NCBI GenBank assembly: GCA_035610365.1
Contig: CM069433.1
Location: 52,070,487 to 52,134,486 of the forward strand
Direction: 5' to 3'
Length of the DNA: 64,000 bases
From: Aquatica leii
Lineage: Eukaryota > Arthropoda > Insecta > Coleoptera > Lampyridae
Part shown: in pieces, positions 44,809 through 55,351 of the stretch
Layout: each line of letters begins with the position of its first letter
Numbering within the stretch: the first letter of the stretch is position 1
Translations under genes and position numbers: made by a program
Notes under the pieces: model-generated
The model's database searches: none
The model's input: only the letters and a program-made list of their open reading frames with translations
Told to the model about the DNA's origin: nothing

Positions 44809-45240
44809 TTAGGATAGAAACCTAAATGATGAAAACTGACTATTAGGTAATAATGCAGTATTGAAATTAGTGTTTTTTGAACGTAAATCAGTAAGTTTAC
44901 ATCTTGTTAGTACACTTTGTATTTCGTCTCGAGCAATGATTGCTTGTTCGTCCAAAAGTTTTTTTTTATGTGATGCTACGAACATACCAAAAATATCCAA
45001 CTCGTCTTCTTCTTTTTCATTTAAACTACTATTCACTTTTTTCATCTCTGCCATAATAGAAACCATCTGCGATAATTTACTCTGCTTTGATCTTGGTTTG
45101 CGGACATTAGGTAGTTCCGGAGATGCAAGATCATTTTCTAGCGCCGGTAGTTTATTTTCTGTAGTAGGAGCTTCTAACAATGGTCGAGCCGGTGTCGTAT
45201 TCGTCGGCTGATGTTTATTAGCATTTTCATTAGTGTAGTT
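44809..45240 (-). pseudogene. Harbinger accessory protein, BESS-like C-terminal part (copy 1)
   Basis: An open minus-strand frame with KQSKLSQMVSIMAEMKKVNS and then DELDIFGMFVASHKKKLLDE plus AIIARDEIQSVL. This resembles the BESS motif at the end of MADF-BESS proteins that accompany Harbinger transposases and help them bind DNA. It lies in the gap between transposase exons on the opposite strand. The matching MADF N-terminal exon is not present for this copy. Confidence 0.6.
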
Positions 45241-45651
45241 ATCCTATAAAGAAAAAAAAATTAACTGAATTGGGATTCAGAACAAAATAAAATTTTCCCT
45301 TTGGCTTTGGTACCATTGATGGGAAACACGTTAAAATTAAAGCTACAGTAAATAGCGGCAGTGAATCTTTTAATTACAAAAAATCAAACAGTATTGTATT
45401 GTTGATGGCTATTGGTGACGATAACTATTGTTTTACGTACATTGATGTGGGCGCAAATGGTAGTGCATCCGATGGCGGTGTCTTTAAAAATTGCTCAATT
45501 TACCAAACTATGGTAAATAGTTTGTTATTACTCGAAATCGGAGTCATTGTTGGTGACTCAGCGTTTTTGCTCAAATTTATCTTATGAAGCCATATCTAGG
45601 AGAAAACCACAGTGTTGACACAAAAATGTTTAATTACAGATTGTGTTACAT

Positions 45652-47745
45652 GCCAAAGTTAAAACAATGTCACTGCCTGAAATAAGGTAACATAAACGGT
45701 ATTGTGCCACTAGCTCAATGGAGAAGGGGTGGGTTGTATTTAAAATTCCGTGAAAAATTGGAAACGCGATCGACGAAAAATTGAACTAAAACGGTAAAAT
45801 AGTCAAAAATCGGTAAGGGCGCCAATCAAGGTCATGATGAGGGTAGCTTCCGAACTCCTGATTATCCGAAAGCTCATCTGGTTGGTTACAACCCCGGAAC
45901 TTACCTTGAGTTGTAACTATTCTGAAATACACTTAAAAACAAAAATTACGTATGCGGCAGCTAAATGAATAAAGGCTCTTTACATTTAACAATTTAACAT
46001 TTATTGATTGAATAAGTAATAATAAAAAAAAAACAAGTACTAATTAATATCAAACAAATTTGAATAAAAGAAACGGGTAAATGAAATAATCATAAGTAAG
46101 TAAAACAAATGAACAATCTAAACACAAAAATTAAAACGTATAAACAGAAAATACTACTATCAAAGCGTTAACTCTACTTTCTTTCAAATCAAATATAACA
46201 CAACTAAATTTCAAGGCCTTGACCGCATAGATATAACAAACAATTCAAATAACTAAAAACAATACAGGTTATAAAATATATGTCCGAACTTGTTTCGAAC
46301 TAAACGTACAAACAAATTAAACTTTACAATTCGTTACATTATCCTTAATATGGAATACGAATTATTTTTACATATGCACCAAAACAAAGCTAAATGATTT
46401 TAACTTCGCGCAAACACTTTAAGCGTTCATTGAAATAAACAAATTTAACGTTAGTCGTAATTCAAACGGCTCAAATTCAAAGCTTTTACTGCATTTCAAT
46501 CGCGGGTCACTACACGATAATAACCAAATTCGATAAATACCTTTACTTAATTGTAGAAACCAGGTAAACTGCGGATCACAGTGGTTTTCAAAAGCTACAA
46601 CCTCAGATGGACTTCGGCTGCTCCCAAACGTACCGTACTCGAATGCGGGATCAATGGAACCCCCAAACAATAGGACACCAGCGGAAGATTTATTTTACAA
46701 TTTAAACCGCACAACAGCGAAGAAAAGGGATTTTTCTACTTAAAACATCGAAACTTAATCCCGCAAGCGTGATTGTTTATTTTTGGATACCGTGACGTCT
46801 ATATAAACCGTACATTACGAAATTTGAAAAATTAACATTTTCACCACCATACTCAATTTTCACGGTACCAATTAACTTCCGCGGTAAGGCATAACGATAG
46901 GGCAAAGTACCCTGCTCACTCTACTACATCTCACGATCCCCGGTATTTCTAATTCTTCCCTTTCGATCGAATCCTCCTCCATATATCAACTTTTTTCGAT
47001 TACCCTTTCCACAAAGGCTGTGTTCGAAATTTCAAGAACGAAAATACTCTCATTACGAAGTGCGATAAAGAGGTAATCAGTCCCCATTACGTCATATTTA
47101 TAGCATTTGGACACGGCATTTCGCTTGTTCGTGAAAGTGTCAAATTGACAAAATATTATATTACAGGAATTTAAACTGCCTAATAAATTAAGATAATGAC
47201 TTAATTTTTCCACGTAATCTAAACGATTGACACAAAGAATTCAAAGTACGACTGTACTGAGAATGCACTTGAACAAAGAACTTTTGAACCAACTTAAAAC
47301 AAACAAACGACGAAAATATATTTAATTACGATTATATCTCAGAAGGGAAACATAAATTACAACTGGAATTCTCAACAAACCAAGTGAAATACTCAATAAA
47401 CAAAATCGCGAAATCACGGCGTAACAAAATACAAAACTTACTCAGCAATATAAACTGTAACTTTGAATTCAAAATCGTAAAATAACTTATTAAACTCAAT
47501 TTCAAATTCTATTAAAACAAATCCAAATATATTAAAGGAAAAATTGTCAATCCAAATACTGTGTCCGTTACCAAAAATTACTCAAACCACCATTCGTTTT
47601 TTTTTTTAAACGTTGGTTACGCCGAGCTAATAAATCGAGAAGAAGAAAAAAAAAAGAAAACGCAAATTCAGCCAGCTGAATCCATTTATGGGGTCTATCA
47701 TAAAAAGAAACTGCTGCAAATCCCAAACGCAGGTCACAATTGTTA
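45652..47745. mobile_element. 2.1-kb insertion of unknown type in Harbinger copy 1
   Basis: This segment splits the Harbinger DDE exon between FNYRL and GRRII. GTTAC occurs just before the left edge and just after the right edge, which fits a 5-bp target duplication but may be chance. The interior has several short frames without recognisable domains (for example 46419-46670 and 46986-47213, minus). It could be a non-autonomous LTR element; no terminal repeats were proven. Confidence 0.5.
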
Positions 47746-48089
47746 CGGGTAGAAGGATAATAAGAAATGCTTTTGGCATCTTAGTAAGCAGATTTTGTGT
47801 GTTTGAGAAGCCAATTTCTACGAATGTAACTACAGCAGACCCCATTATCCGTGCAGCTTGTACACTTCATAATTGGCTACTAAATAAATCACATATTTAC
47901 ATCACAGCAACATGTGTCGATCAAGAGAACAATGAAGAAAATTTCAAACCTGGTGCATGGAGATCAGAAATAACTGAGTTCTATTACAAATTAAAGTGGT
48001 AACTAACTAAGCAGGATACATTTAAAAGTGATAAATAGTAATTAATTCAATCTTCTTCGTTTAGGAGGAGCATATAAAACCGCTTTAAT

Positions 48090-48160
48090 TTATTTTTATG
48101 GCAACGTTTCGTGCTGAAGGTTAGCACTTCCTCAGGCCAACTGTAATTTATTGAACTCGT
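48090..48160 (-). repeat. retroelement end with half-hammerhead signature
   Basis: On the minus strand CTGAGGA is followed by a perfect 5-bp hairpin (GTGCT/AGCAC with a 7-base loop) and CGAAAC, then GTTGCC. This matches the CUGANGA, stem II and GAAA parts of a hammerhead, but no partner for stem I and no proper stem III are visible. Confidence 0.5.
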
Positions 48161-48346
48161 AAGTCAACACATAGTAACAACAAAATGAAATTAACAGATA
48201 ATTTTTAACACATAAAACTTACAGAATAAAATCAAGTGGATCAATCCACCGACCAAGGACATTGGCAACTTTACGAGTTAGTAATTAATAATAAATACAA
48301 CATTAAACATACAATGGTCAATATTTAAAATTTTAATATAACGTAG

Positions 48347-48396
48347 GACATACACGTTCAATTGACAATTGACAATTGTTTGTTGAACGTGTATGT
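48347..48396. repeat. short palindrome
   Basis: ACATACACGTTCAA and TTGAACGTGTATGT form the arms of an inverted repeat around a CAATTGACAATTG centre. Confidence 0.6.
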
Positions 48397-48429
48397 GTAT
48401 GCCTTATGTTATGCATTCGGACATACCGA

Positions 48430-50560
48430 ACTGGTTGGTGGTATATGTACCTACTGCATTCGTTGTAATAGCAAACAGCAAAAAACGTAAAAGAAAATGG
48501 CAAACCGGATAGTTCTCGAAAGAAAAATGTAACGGATCATTTTTGGAAAAAATGGTTTTAGATAGTGGTTAATTTTATAAAATCTTACAAGAATATCTTC
48601 AACAGATTTTGAAGAATTACTGCAAATGGTTTTCAATTTGATTGAGGTTTTTAGCATCAGGCAATTTTTACAGAAGCTTAATGATCACGTTTAAAATATC
48701 TGATAGATTAATTTCACCTATTGTACCTAAAGTGCGCAAAGCGATAAATTCGGTTTTAAAAAGATATGTCAAGGTAAAGAAAAATAAATCAGCTATTGAA
48801 AGTTTTGTTTATAGGTACAGAAAAGTACCACCTTTTTGTTAATTCAAAACCACGTAATCTATTAGTTACATTTTGGTTAGTAATTAATTTTTTTTAAATA
48901 ATATTATTATAATAATAATATTTATTTATTGTTCTTTACGATTACTTAAGAAAAGTTCCGTTCAGAGCTAAACTGACTTTTCCAGGAGTTATTAAGGTAA
49001 ATTTATTACTTTAAATAAAAGAAAAAACCCTGTCATATCACTTAAGTAACGCCTATGAATTTGTCAAATATTTATTTTTGAGTTATTGCCAACCAGTGAA
49101 TGTGTTGCTTATACTACAGGTCACGTGGTTTTAAATATAAAAAAGTTGCATTATAATGCTTATAACATACTACTAAAGTATTGCAAATAAAACTATCAAA
49201 AATTATAAAAATTAGGTTCGAAAATGTATCAACTCGCTTAGGTGTAAATCAGATTCTGTCTTTTGAAGTAATGCAGTGCTGTGTGAAGTAACAATACTAG
49301 ACTGCGAGTCGGAGTGCCGATTTAAGAATTCTGGCGTTGTAATTGGTGTATAACCAGAACTATTATATGCTTACGTAGAGGAATTACTGGATTGTTTGCG
49401 TTGAAATTTGTGGTTTGACCGTGGCCATCCAAGAATTTCATTTCTGTGTCAAATATTATTCTATTTATTTCGAACTGAGCAATTGATTGTAGGCGCAGAT
49501 TATTAAGTTTTCATAGCTTGCACGCAATAACTTATCCGAAATGTAAAAACTCGTCTTGCATGTTTAACTTCTTTGACTTATTTCATAAAATTTTAAGTTT
49601 TGCCTACCTCAGAATCTTTTTTTTGTATCCCACTATTTGTATTTGATGATGTAAGTTTATGACAGCGCTGGAACCTGAAAAAAAAACTATTTACAATGAT
49701 AGGACATTTTTTCTTGTTTTAGGTTCCTTCAATTGAAGGTGAATGGCTTTAAATTATTAAGGATTTTGAAAATCAATGGATTTTTCCTCACTGCGTTGCT
49801 GCTCTCGACGGCAAACACGTTTTATTGCAATGCCCATCTAACAGTGATAGTTCTTTTTATAATTATAAAAAAACATTCAGCATTATTTTAATGGCTACTT
49901 TTAATGCAAATTACAATTTTATATATGCTTAGGCTGAATGTCAGGGACGACTGTCAGACATGGGTGTTTTTTGTAATACATCGTTCTACAAAAGGTTAAG
50001 TAATGATACATTAAATCTACTAAAAACAAAAACTTTTAACAACAGAAACGTAGAAATGCCGTAGGTGTTGGTCGCATGTGCTGCGTTTGCTTTATCGATT
50101 AATGTAATAAAACTTTTTTCTACTGATATGCCAAAAAGATCACAAAGAACAATATTTAACTACAAGCTTTTGAGAGCAAGACCAATTGTAGAAAATGGAT
50201 TTGCAATTTGATCAGCTGTGTTTAAGATATTAAGAAAACCTATACTACTTAAACCAAATGCTGAGAAATACTTGCCTTAACTTGCGTTCACTTACATAAT
50301 TTTTTAAGACGAATATTTGCCTTAAGAGGAAAGTATTCACCCCTTGGAACATTTGACTATGATGATGCGGATACAGAATTAATAATACCAGGTACAGAAA
50401 CACTGAAGGTGATAGCTGTTTGATAAACCTACAAAAAATTCCACGAAAAACAAGAAATGACCCTAAATTAGTAAGAGAAGAATTTATGAATTGTTTTGTA
50501 TCAAAAGAAGGCAGTGTATCCTGGCAGGAAAAATTTGCAAACTAATTCACGTAATTTTAT
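48430..50560 (+). pseudogene. PIF/Harbinger transposase (HARBI1-like), copy 2
   Basis: An N-terminal block at 48560-48770 includes FLASGNFYRSLMITFKISDR and SPIVPKVRKAINSVLKRYVK, ending at a GTAAAG donor. The DDE exon at 49720-50270 reads VAALDGKHVLLQCPSNSDSS (first Asp), FYNYKKTFSIILMATFNANY, CQGRLSDMGVFCN (second Asp) and LLRARPIVENGF, with the Glu of VEN retained. A C-terminal part to about 50560 contains stops. It is in the same orientation as copy 1 and belongs to a related but distinct lineage. Premature stops show it is inactive. Confidence 0.85.
49205..49680 (-). pseudogene. Harbinger accessory protein, BESS-like end (copy 2)
   Basis: The minus strand shows a broken frame with DEFLHFG, a stop, and then LNNLRLQSIAQFEINRIIF, which resembles the BESS end of the accessory protein. 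It sits between the two transposase exons of copy 2, exactly as in copy 1. Confidence 0.45.
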
Positions 50561-50603
50561 AACGTATTAGGAGTACGTAATTTTAAGAAATAAAGATTAT
50601 TGC

Positions 50604-50920
50604 TTACCTCAGTTTCCGTGTTTCATTTATTTTTATTACTAACTTCGAGTTTTCTGTTTCTAATCCGGCTCGTTCAATGTCGCCGTCCAAAATAAATAAT
50701 AAGCTGGTATAGGGGAACCAGTAATTTTTATAAATTTCATCTGCTTCGCTACCACTTTTCTTGTACAAAAACATACTGTTAATTTTGTTTAAAATCGCTG
50801 TTGAAGTGACCCCGTATTTTTCAGACAATTCACGTATTGCACCGCCACTTTTATTTCTATTTTATAATTAGCATCTTTTGGACGCCACAAACATTCATAT
50901 TCTTAAAGTGAGCTACATTT
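50604..50920 (-). pseudogene. Harbinger accessory protein, MADF domain (copy 2)
   Basis: The minus strand from about 50910 reads ECLWRPKDANYK and then, in the frame 50828-50604, EKYGVTSTAILNKINSMFLY, KKSGSEADEIYKNYWFPYTS and LLFIL. These are the successive parts of a MADF domain (L-W-x-P-x-x-x-Y-K start; middle basic helix; D-E-I-Y ... W-x-Y-x-x-L-x-F-L end), with a frameshift between the first two. MADF proteins act as the DNA-binding partner of Harbinger transposases. Confidence 0.65.
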
Positions 50921-53177
50921 GATACAATTTGTGTGTTGTTAATAATGAATACAAAAATAATAAACAGATACACTTTTTAACAGTTTGTTTAAATAAATTT
51001 TTTGACCTATTTGTATTAAATAATTTAATTTTGCCCTGATAGAATTTACTTTATAATGTTTTTTGAATTTTTGCGGGTTTGTAGTTTAAAAATCTTGGAT
51101 TTAAAAACTATTTGTATTGGTTTAGTGATTTTACAAATGGCAGCTCCTATCAAGGACCAAAAAGACGCGTTTTATATGTTTTTTGAATATTGAGAAATTT
51201 TGCCAATAACGCAATAATAATTGCGTTTTTCTTTAATTTACTATTTTCAATCCGAAACCACGGATTTTGGTTTTATCTGAATTGAGATTTGATATTAAAG
51301 AGAAAATTTTTGGACACTCATTGCTAATTAACAATAAACGTAAAATAATATTATTTGAATATGCGTAGACGTTCAAAAATACTAGTATCTAGTATGCTTC
51401 AACGGATATGTTAGGATTAACTTCATTTTATTGTTTTCTTTATTATGTGCCATATTATTTTACATTTATTCTAGTTAGGCAAAGCGTTGAAAAACAGACT
51501 CAATCTGCCTACTTATTTTCAACATTGATAAATGTCAACCTGCATTTAAGGTATATTGTTCGGAACAAAACTACAAAATTGGAAATGTTTAATGATGTTT
51601 AGGTAAGTATAAAGCCACTCCTATTTTTGTTGTGTATGCAATTGTAATTTGAAAACATGTAATTTACCCTGTTTTGTTCCTTATGTAAAATGAATTTAAG
51701 ATTAGAAATTGTTGAATGAATCGTCGAATTATAATGTGCACGGTTTTTACAACATAACCAAATTTTTTTAGTATTTTTTTGCACTTTGTAACACAAATCT
51801 GTTGTTAATAAGTATCGAAAAAAAGGTATCAAATCCACTTAGCACAAATTTTTTACGTGTAAATGTTTTTACTATATTAATTAAATTAGCACTTACTAAT
51901 CCTGATATTGCTTTTATCACACAGTTAGTGGAGGATTTTATATGCCTGACACATAAAACTTTTATGTTAAAGTTTTTATTTATAGCGTTTTAAGAAATAT
52001 ATTTTATTTATTCATCGATATTCTACTAGTATTTAGAATTATTTTTTTTTATAAAACAAAATGCTTGAGAATTGAACTGTCATAAGTACAGTAGCTACGT
52101 ATGCTTGTTACAGTTCCTTTTATCTTAATTCTTCTTTTATCTTTTATTCTATTTCATGTTTGAATGTCATGTGCAAATATGTTTAAAAGAGTTTGTATAA
52201 TTATTTTACGTAGTTATTTTGTATGTAAGATTTCAACAGTATGTTTAAATAATTATGAGTATTTCAATTTTATTTATAGAAAAACAATTTTCAAGTTAAC
52301 GCGTCGTGTATATTGTTTCTAAAAAGGAAAACAAACAAACAAAATGGAATCTAGAACTGAGCAGTTGATCTAATTATATAAAATTAAATTTAACAAACTA
52401 TATTGACATATAAAAAAAACTAGCAATTGGTAGTTCGTAATACGATTGTTACAAGATCGTTAATTAGATTACTTCTAGGAATAGATAATTTTGAAAGTCA
52501 TTATTGTTGTAAGATAGTTTTTAGTGTTTGAAAACAATGTTAATCTTATGTAATGGTTTCTTCTGAGTTCAATAACGTTTATAATTCAATTAATAAATTA
52601 GATAGAAAGATGATTACATTTTTATTATTCATAAACATTAATAATTTTAAAAATTTTATTTCTTAGAAACAAAAAACCTTTTATCGTTTAACGTCTTTTA
52701 AAAGATTGTAATCGATAATCTGTGTTACCAAGCCATTATTTAACTTTAGGTCACAACCCACATCTGCAAAATTGTGTAATTACACAAATTACTTTTTCTT
52801 GAAATAGTTAACGTTTGTCTTATCTCTTCAACTATTTTATTTCAAACGAAGGTTATAATTATTAATATATGTTTTACACATCAATAAAAGCACCCACTTT
52901 GAAAATAAACTACAGGCAAGCAAAAACTTTTAGTTTGTAAAAAATAATTTATAAAATTGTTAGTTTAGCAATAAACCTTGATCAGATAATGCAGACATAT
53001 AATAATATTAACAATAATTTCTCAGATAGCACAAATTTGGGCAAAATGATGTTAATCAAGAGTGAATAATTTAAATAAACGTTTAATTGAATTATATACA
53101 TAAGTTAAGATAAGAATATAAAACTTTCAAAGAACAATAATCTATTTATATAGCGTCTTAGTTTATTTTTCAAATTG
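50921..53177. other. no recognisable feature
   Basis: About 2.2 kb of AT-rich DNA. Short frames at 51408-51602, 51599-51838 and 51802-51993 are Phe/Ile/Asn-rich and carry no recognisable domain. Confidence 0.5.
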
Positions 53178-53238
53178 TTTATTTATAATAGTATGCATTG
53201 TTTAGAACTATGTCTAAGATACCTACGAACACGTTTTT

Positions 53239-53512
53239 TTAAAAATTATTTCTGAATAACTTCGGGTTGTCGCTATGCAACATACAGGAAGCTTCAAATG
53301 TAGTAATATTATCAATTAAAGCATGCACCAATTCTTCAAATTCTGTGAGATGGTACTGATACATAAAAACTGAAAAATCTCAAGCTAAAACTTTTATTTA
53401 TAGAAGAGGATATAGACTGCTTTACATTACTTACCGTTATGATATGACACTGGTGCAGTCTTTGATGGTCTATTCTTTTTGTATCTGTCATATTTGATTT
53501 TGTGTTCCCTCA
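53239..53512 (-). CDS. last two exons of an unidentified gene
   Basis: On the minus strand, an internal exon 53512-53435 (78 bp) begins after an ACAAACAG acceptor and ends at a GTAAGT donor. After a 65-bp intron ending TTTTTCAG, the terminal exon 53369-53239 follows. Both exons are open in one continuous frame, with matching phase 1 at each junction. Together they encode REHKIKYDRYKKNRPSKTAP, then VSYHN, then QYHLTEFEELVHALIDNITT and a short tail ending at TAA. AATAAA on the minus strand (near 53178-53184) lies about 55 bp past the stop. I do not recognise the protein. The first exons should lie at higher coordinates. A transposon-borne gene remains possible. Confidence 0.45.
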
Positions 53513-54219
53513 CTGTTTGTAAATAAACTGCTATTGAATTGAAATGCAACGCAACGCGACGGCATTAGTTTTAGTCTGTATATAGTCCTCATTCTAGAAA
53601 GCTCTGGTGTAGTTGATTTATTATAAGACAAGCTTTTGTTACACGTTTTTAAATATTAGTATAAACTAATTGATTACATCTAAAAATCCCACATTTATAC
53701 ATTGGCCTCTGATTGATGAAACTGGTTTCCAAATATCCGGTAGCGGAAAACTAGAATCTTAATTAATATTAAATTAATTTTTAATGATTTTAATAGATTC
53801 CCTAATTTTTAGTTGATAATAATTAGAAACATTAACCACAAACAAAATTTGATGATCTGTTTTTAAACATGTGTTCCGCTACTATCATTTTAGAAAATTG
53901 TTTAAATCGACCACATGTTTAATGTTTTTTAATAGAAATCTTTGCGTGTTTGTTCTAAATTTTTATTACCACAAGAATAAGGAACCGTTAGACTAAAAAG
54001 GAATATCGTCTTTTAACGGATTTAAGAATTGGCTTAAAATATAAAAACAAGTCAAACATGTTACGTTTTGACAAAAGTTTCCCGATATGATCTGTAGTAT
54101 ATTTTACGTAGGGTAGATATGCGATAGACAACGGTTGGATTTAGATTTTGCTGTTACTGTTCGTATGGTAAAAATTAATTTTGAAATACATTGTGTAATA
54201 CTTTTACTAATTTATACTA
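53513..54219. other. no recognisable feature
   Basis: AT-rich DNA, presumably intron or upstream sequence of the gene ending at 53239 if that gene is real. Confidence 0.4.
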
Positions 54220-54793
54220 GGCGACCGACGAACAAAAAGCTGTCGTTTTAAACTGCAACTCAGTATTTTGGTATAAATTAATAAACCATACAAAGAAATG
54301 TTTGTATTAAAAATCTGCAGTCAAAACGGAAAATTACTACACCCTTAGGTAGCCGTGGAAAAAATTATTGCGGAAACACTATAAAAATTGACGTATTTTT
54401 TGAGAATTATTTATACTGTTTTTAACCCTATCAACAAGAGATTTTCTAAAATATATCGTTTCAAAACTCTGACAATTTAATTTGGTTAGTCTAAATGTTG
54501 GCAGCAAGAAATATTTATAACAAGAAATTTACAATGAACGCCGTAACTGTCATCATCAAACGCAGAGTTTGCGCTTTCTCTCCCGCGCTCCGCAAGCACC
54601 GTAGTTGCCTATGACCGATAAAAGCTGTAAATGATTGTTAATGAAATTGTGTTTTTAGGCAAATGTGATTTTGTTCCAGAAGAAGTCCATTTTGAAAGCA
54701 CCTAAAAGTGTTACGTTTTATTACAGCGGTAGAAAAACGTTTTGCAAAAATTTTCAGTAGTTAGACAACAACCAACCAGATAGTTTTTTAAGC

Positions 54794-55250
54794 ATGACGT
54801 CCAGTCGCTGCAAACAAACTGATTCAAATTTAAAAATTAGAGCTCAGTGTTTACTATGCGGCAAAAACGGAACTCGCAAGAAAAAGGCTTTAGTTCAGAT
54901 ATTTACTGTAACTGGGGGCAATACACGAAAAAAAATATTAACAGCGGCATTGAAAAGTGGCGGCAACACAACGCAGAGGCCACTGAAATGTTACACAGAT
55001 TTATTTGCTGTTAAAGCCAAGCACCATGCTGTTTGTTATTTTCAATATGTTACTGAAACAAATACACAAACAGCTAAAAAAATATACACCAACTACGCAA
55101 AATTATGCTAAAGAGGATTTAATGTTTTTTGCTTAAGATTTGAGGATCGAGTTTTAACAAATTGTGTACCTGTAACACTAAGTCATTTGAAAAATCGCTA
55201 TATAGAAATAATGAAAAATTTAGATTCAGAACGTATGAAGATTATTAAGC
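54794..55250 (+). pseudogene. N-terminal exon of the 8.1-kb element's protein, Cys/His module
   Basis: The frame 54794-55111 starts MTSSRCKQTDSNLKIRAQ and continues with CLLCGKNGT, a C-x2-C pair. KCYTDLFAVKAKHHAVCYFQ follows, with an H-H-x-x-C pair. The spacing suggests one zinc-binding unit. After a stop at 55109, another frame continues (FEDRVLTNCVPVTLSHLKNR) up to AAGCAG and a GTAAGT splice donor at 55252. Similar Cys-rich starts occur in uncharacterised invertebrate transposon proteins, but I cannot name the family. The stop shows the copy is decayed. Confidence 0.45.
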
Positions 55251-55351
55251 AGGTAAGTGCAATCTATAGTAAAAATTGATAAAAAATTATAGAAACCGCC
55301 TCTTTTATTTTAAGAAGTTTCGGCGTACCAACTATAGTATTTGTAACACAG

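Larger units (their letters stand above)
43926..48001 (+). pseudogene. PIF/Harbinger transposase (HARBI1-like), copy 1, interrupted
   Basis: Exon-like blocks read as HARBI1. 43980-44235 has NQLRTEDTDEYR and the Q-D-T-F region. 44470-44580 has HVYRVSKASISKTIPEVCLA and ends at a GTAAGT donor. 45290-45650 has FGTIDGKHVKIKA (first Asp), VDVGANG-like YIDVGANGSASDGGVF (second Asp) and FNYRL. About 2.1 kb of unrelated DNA then follows. At 47745-48001 the end of the protein resumes: GRRIIRNAFGILVSRFCVFE and ACTLHNWLL. The residue expected to be the third acidic catalytic residue is Arg in IIRNAFG. Frameshifts in the first exon and the insertion make it dead. Confidence 0.85.
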
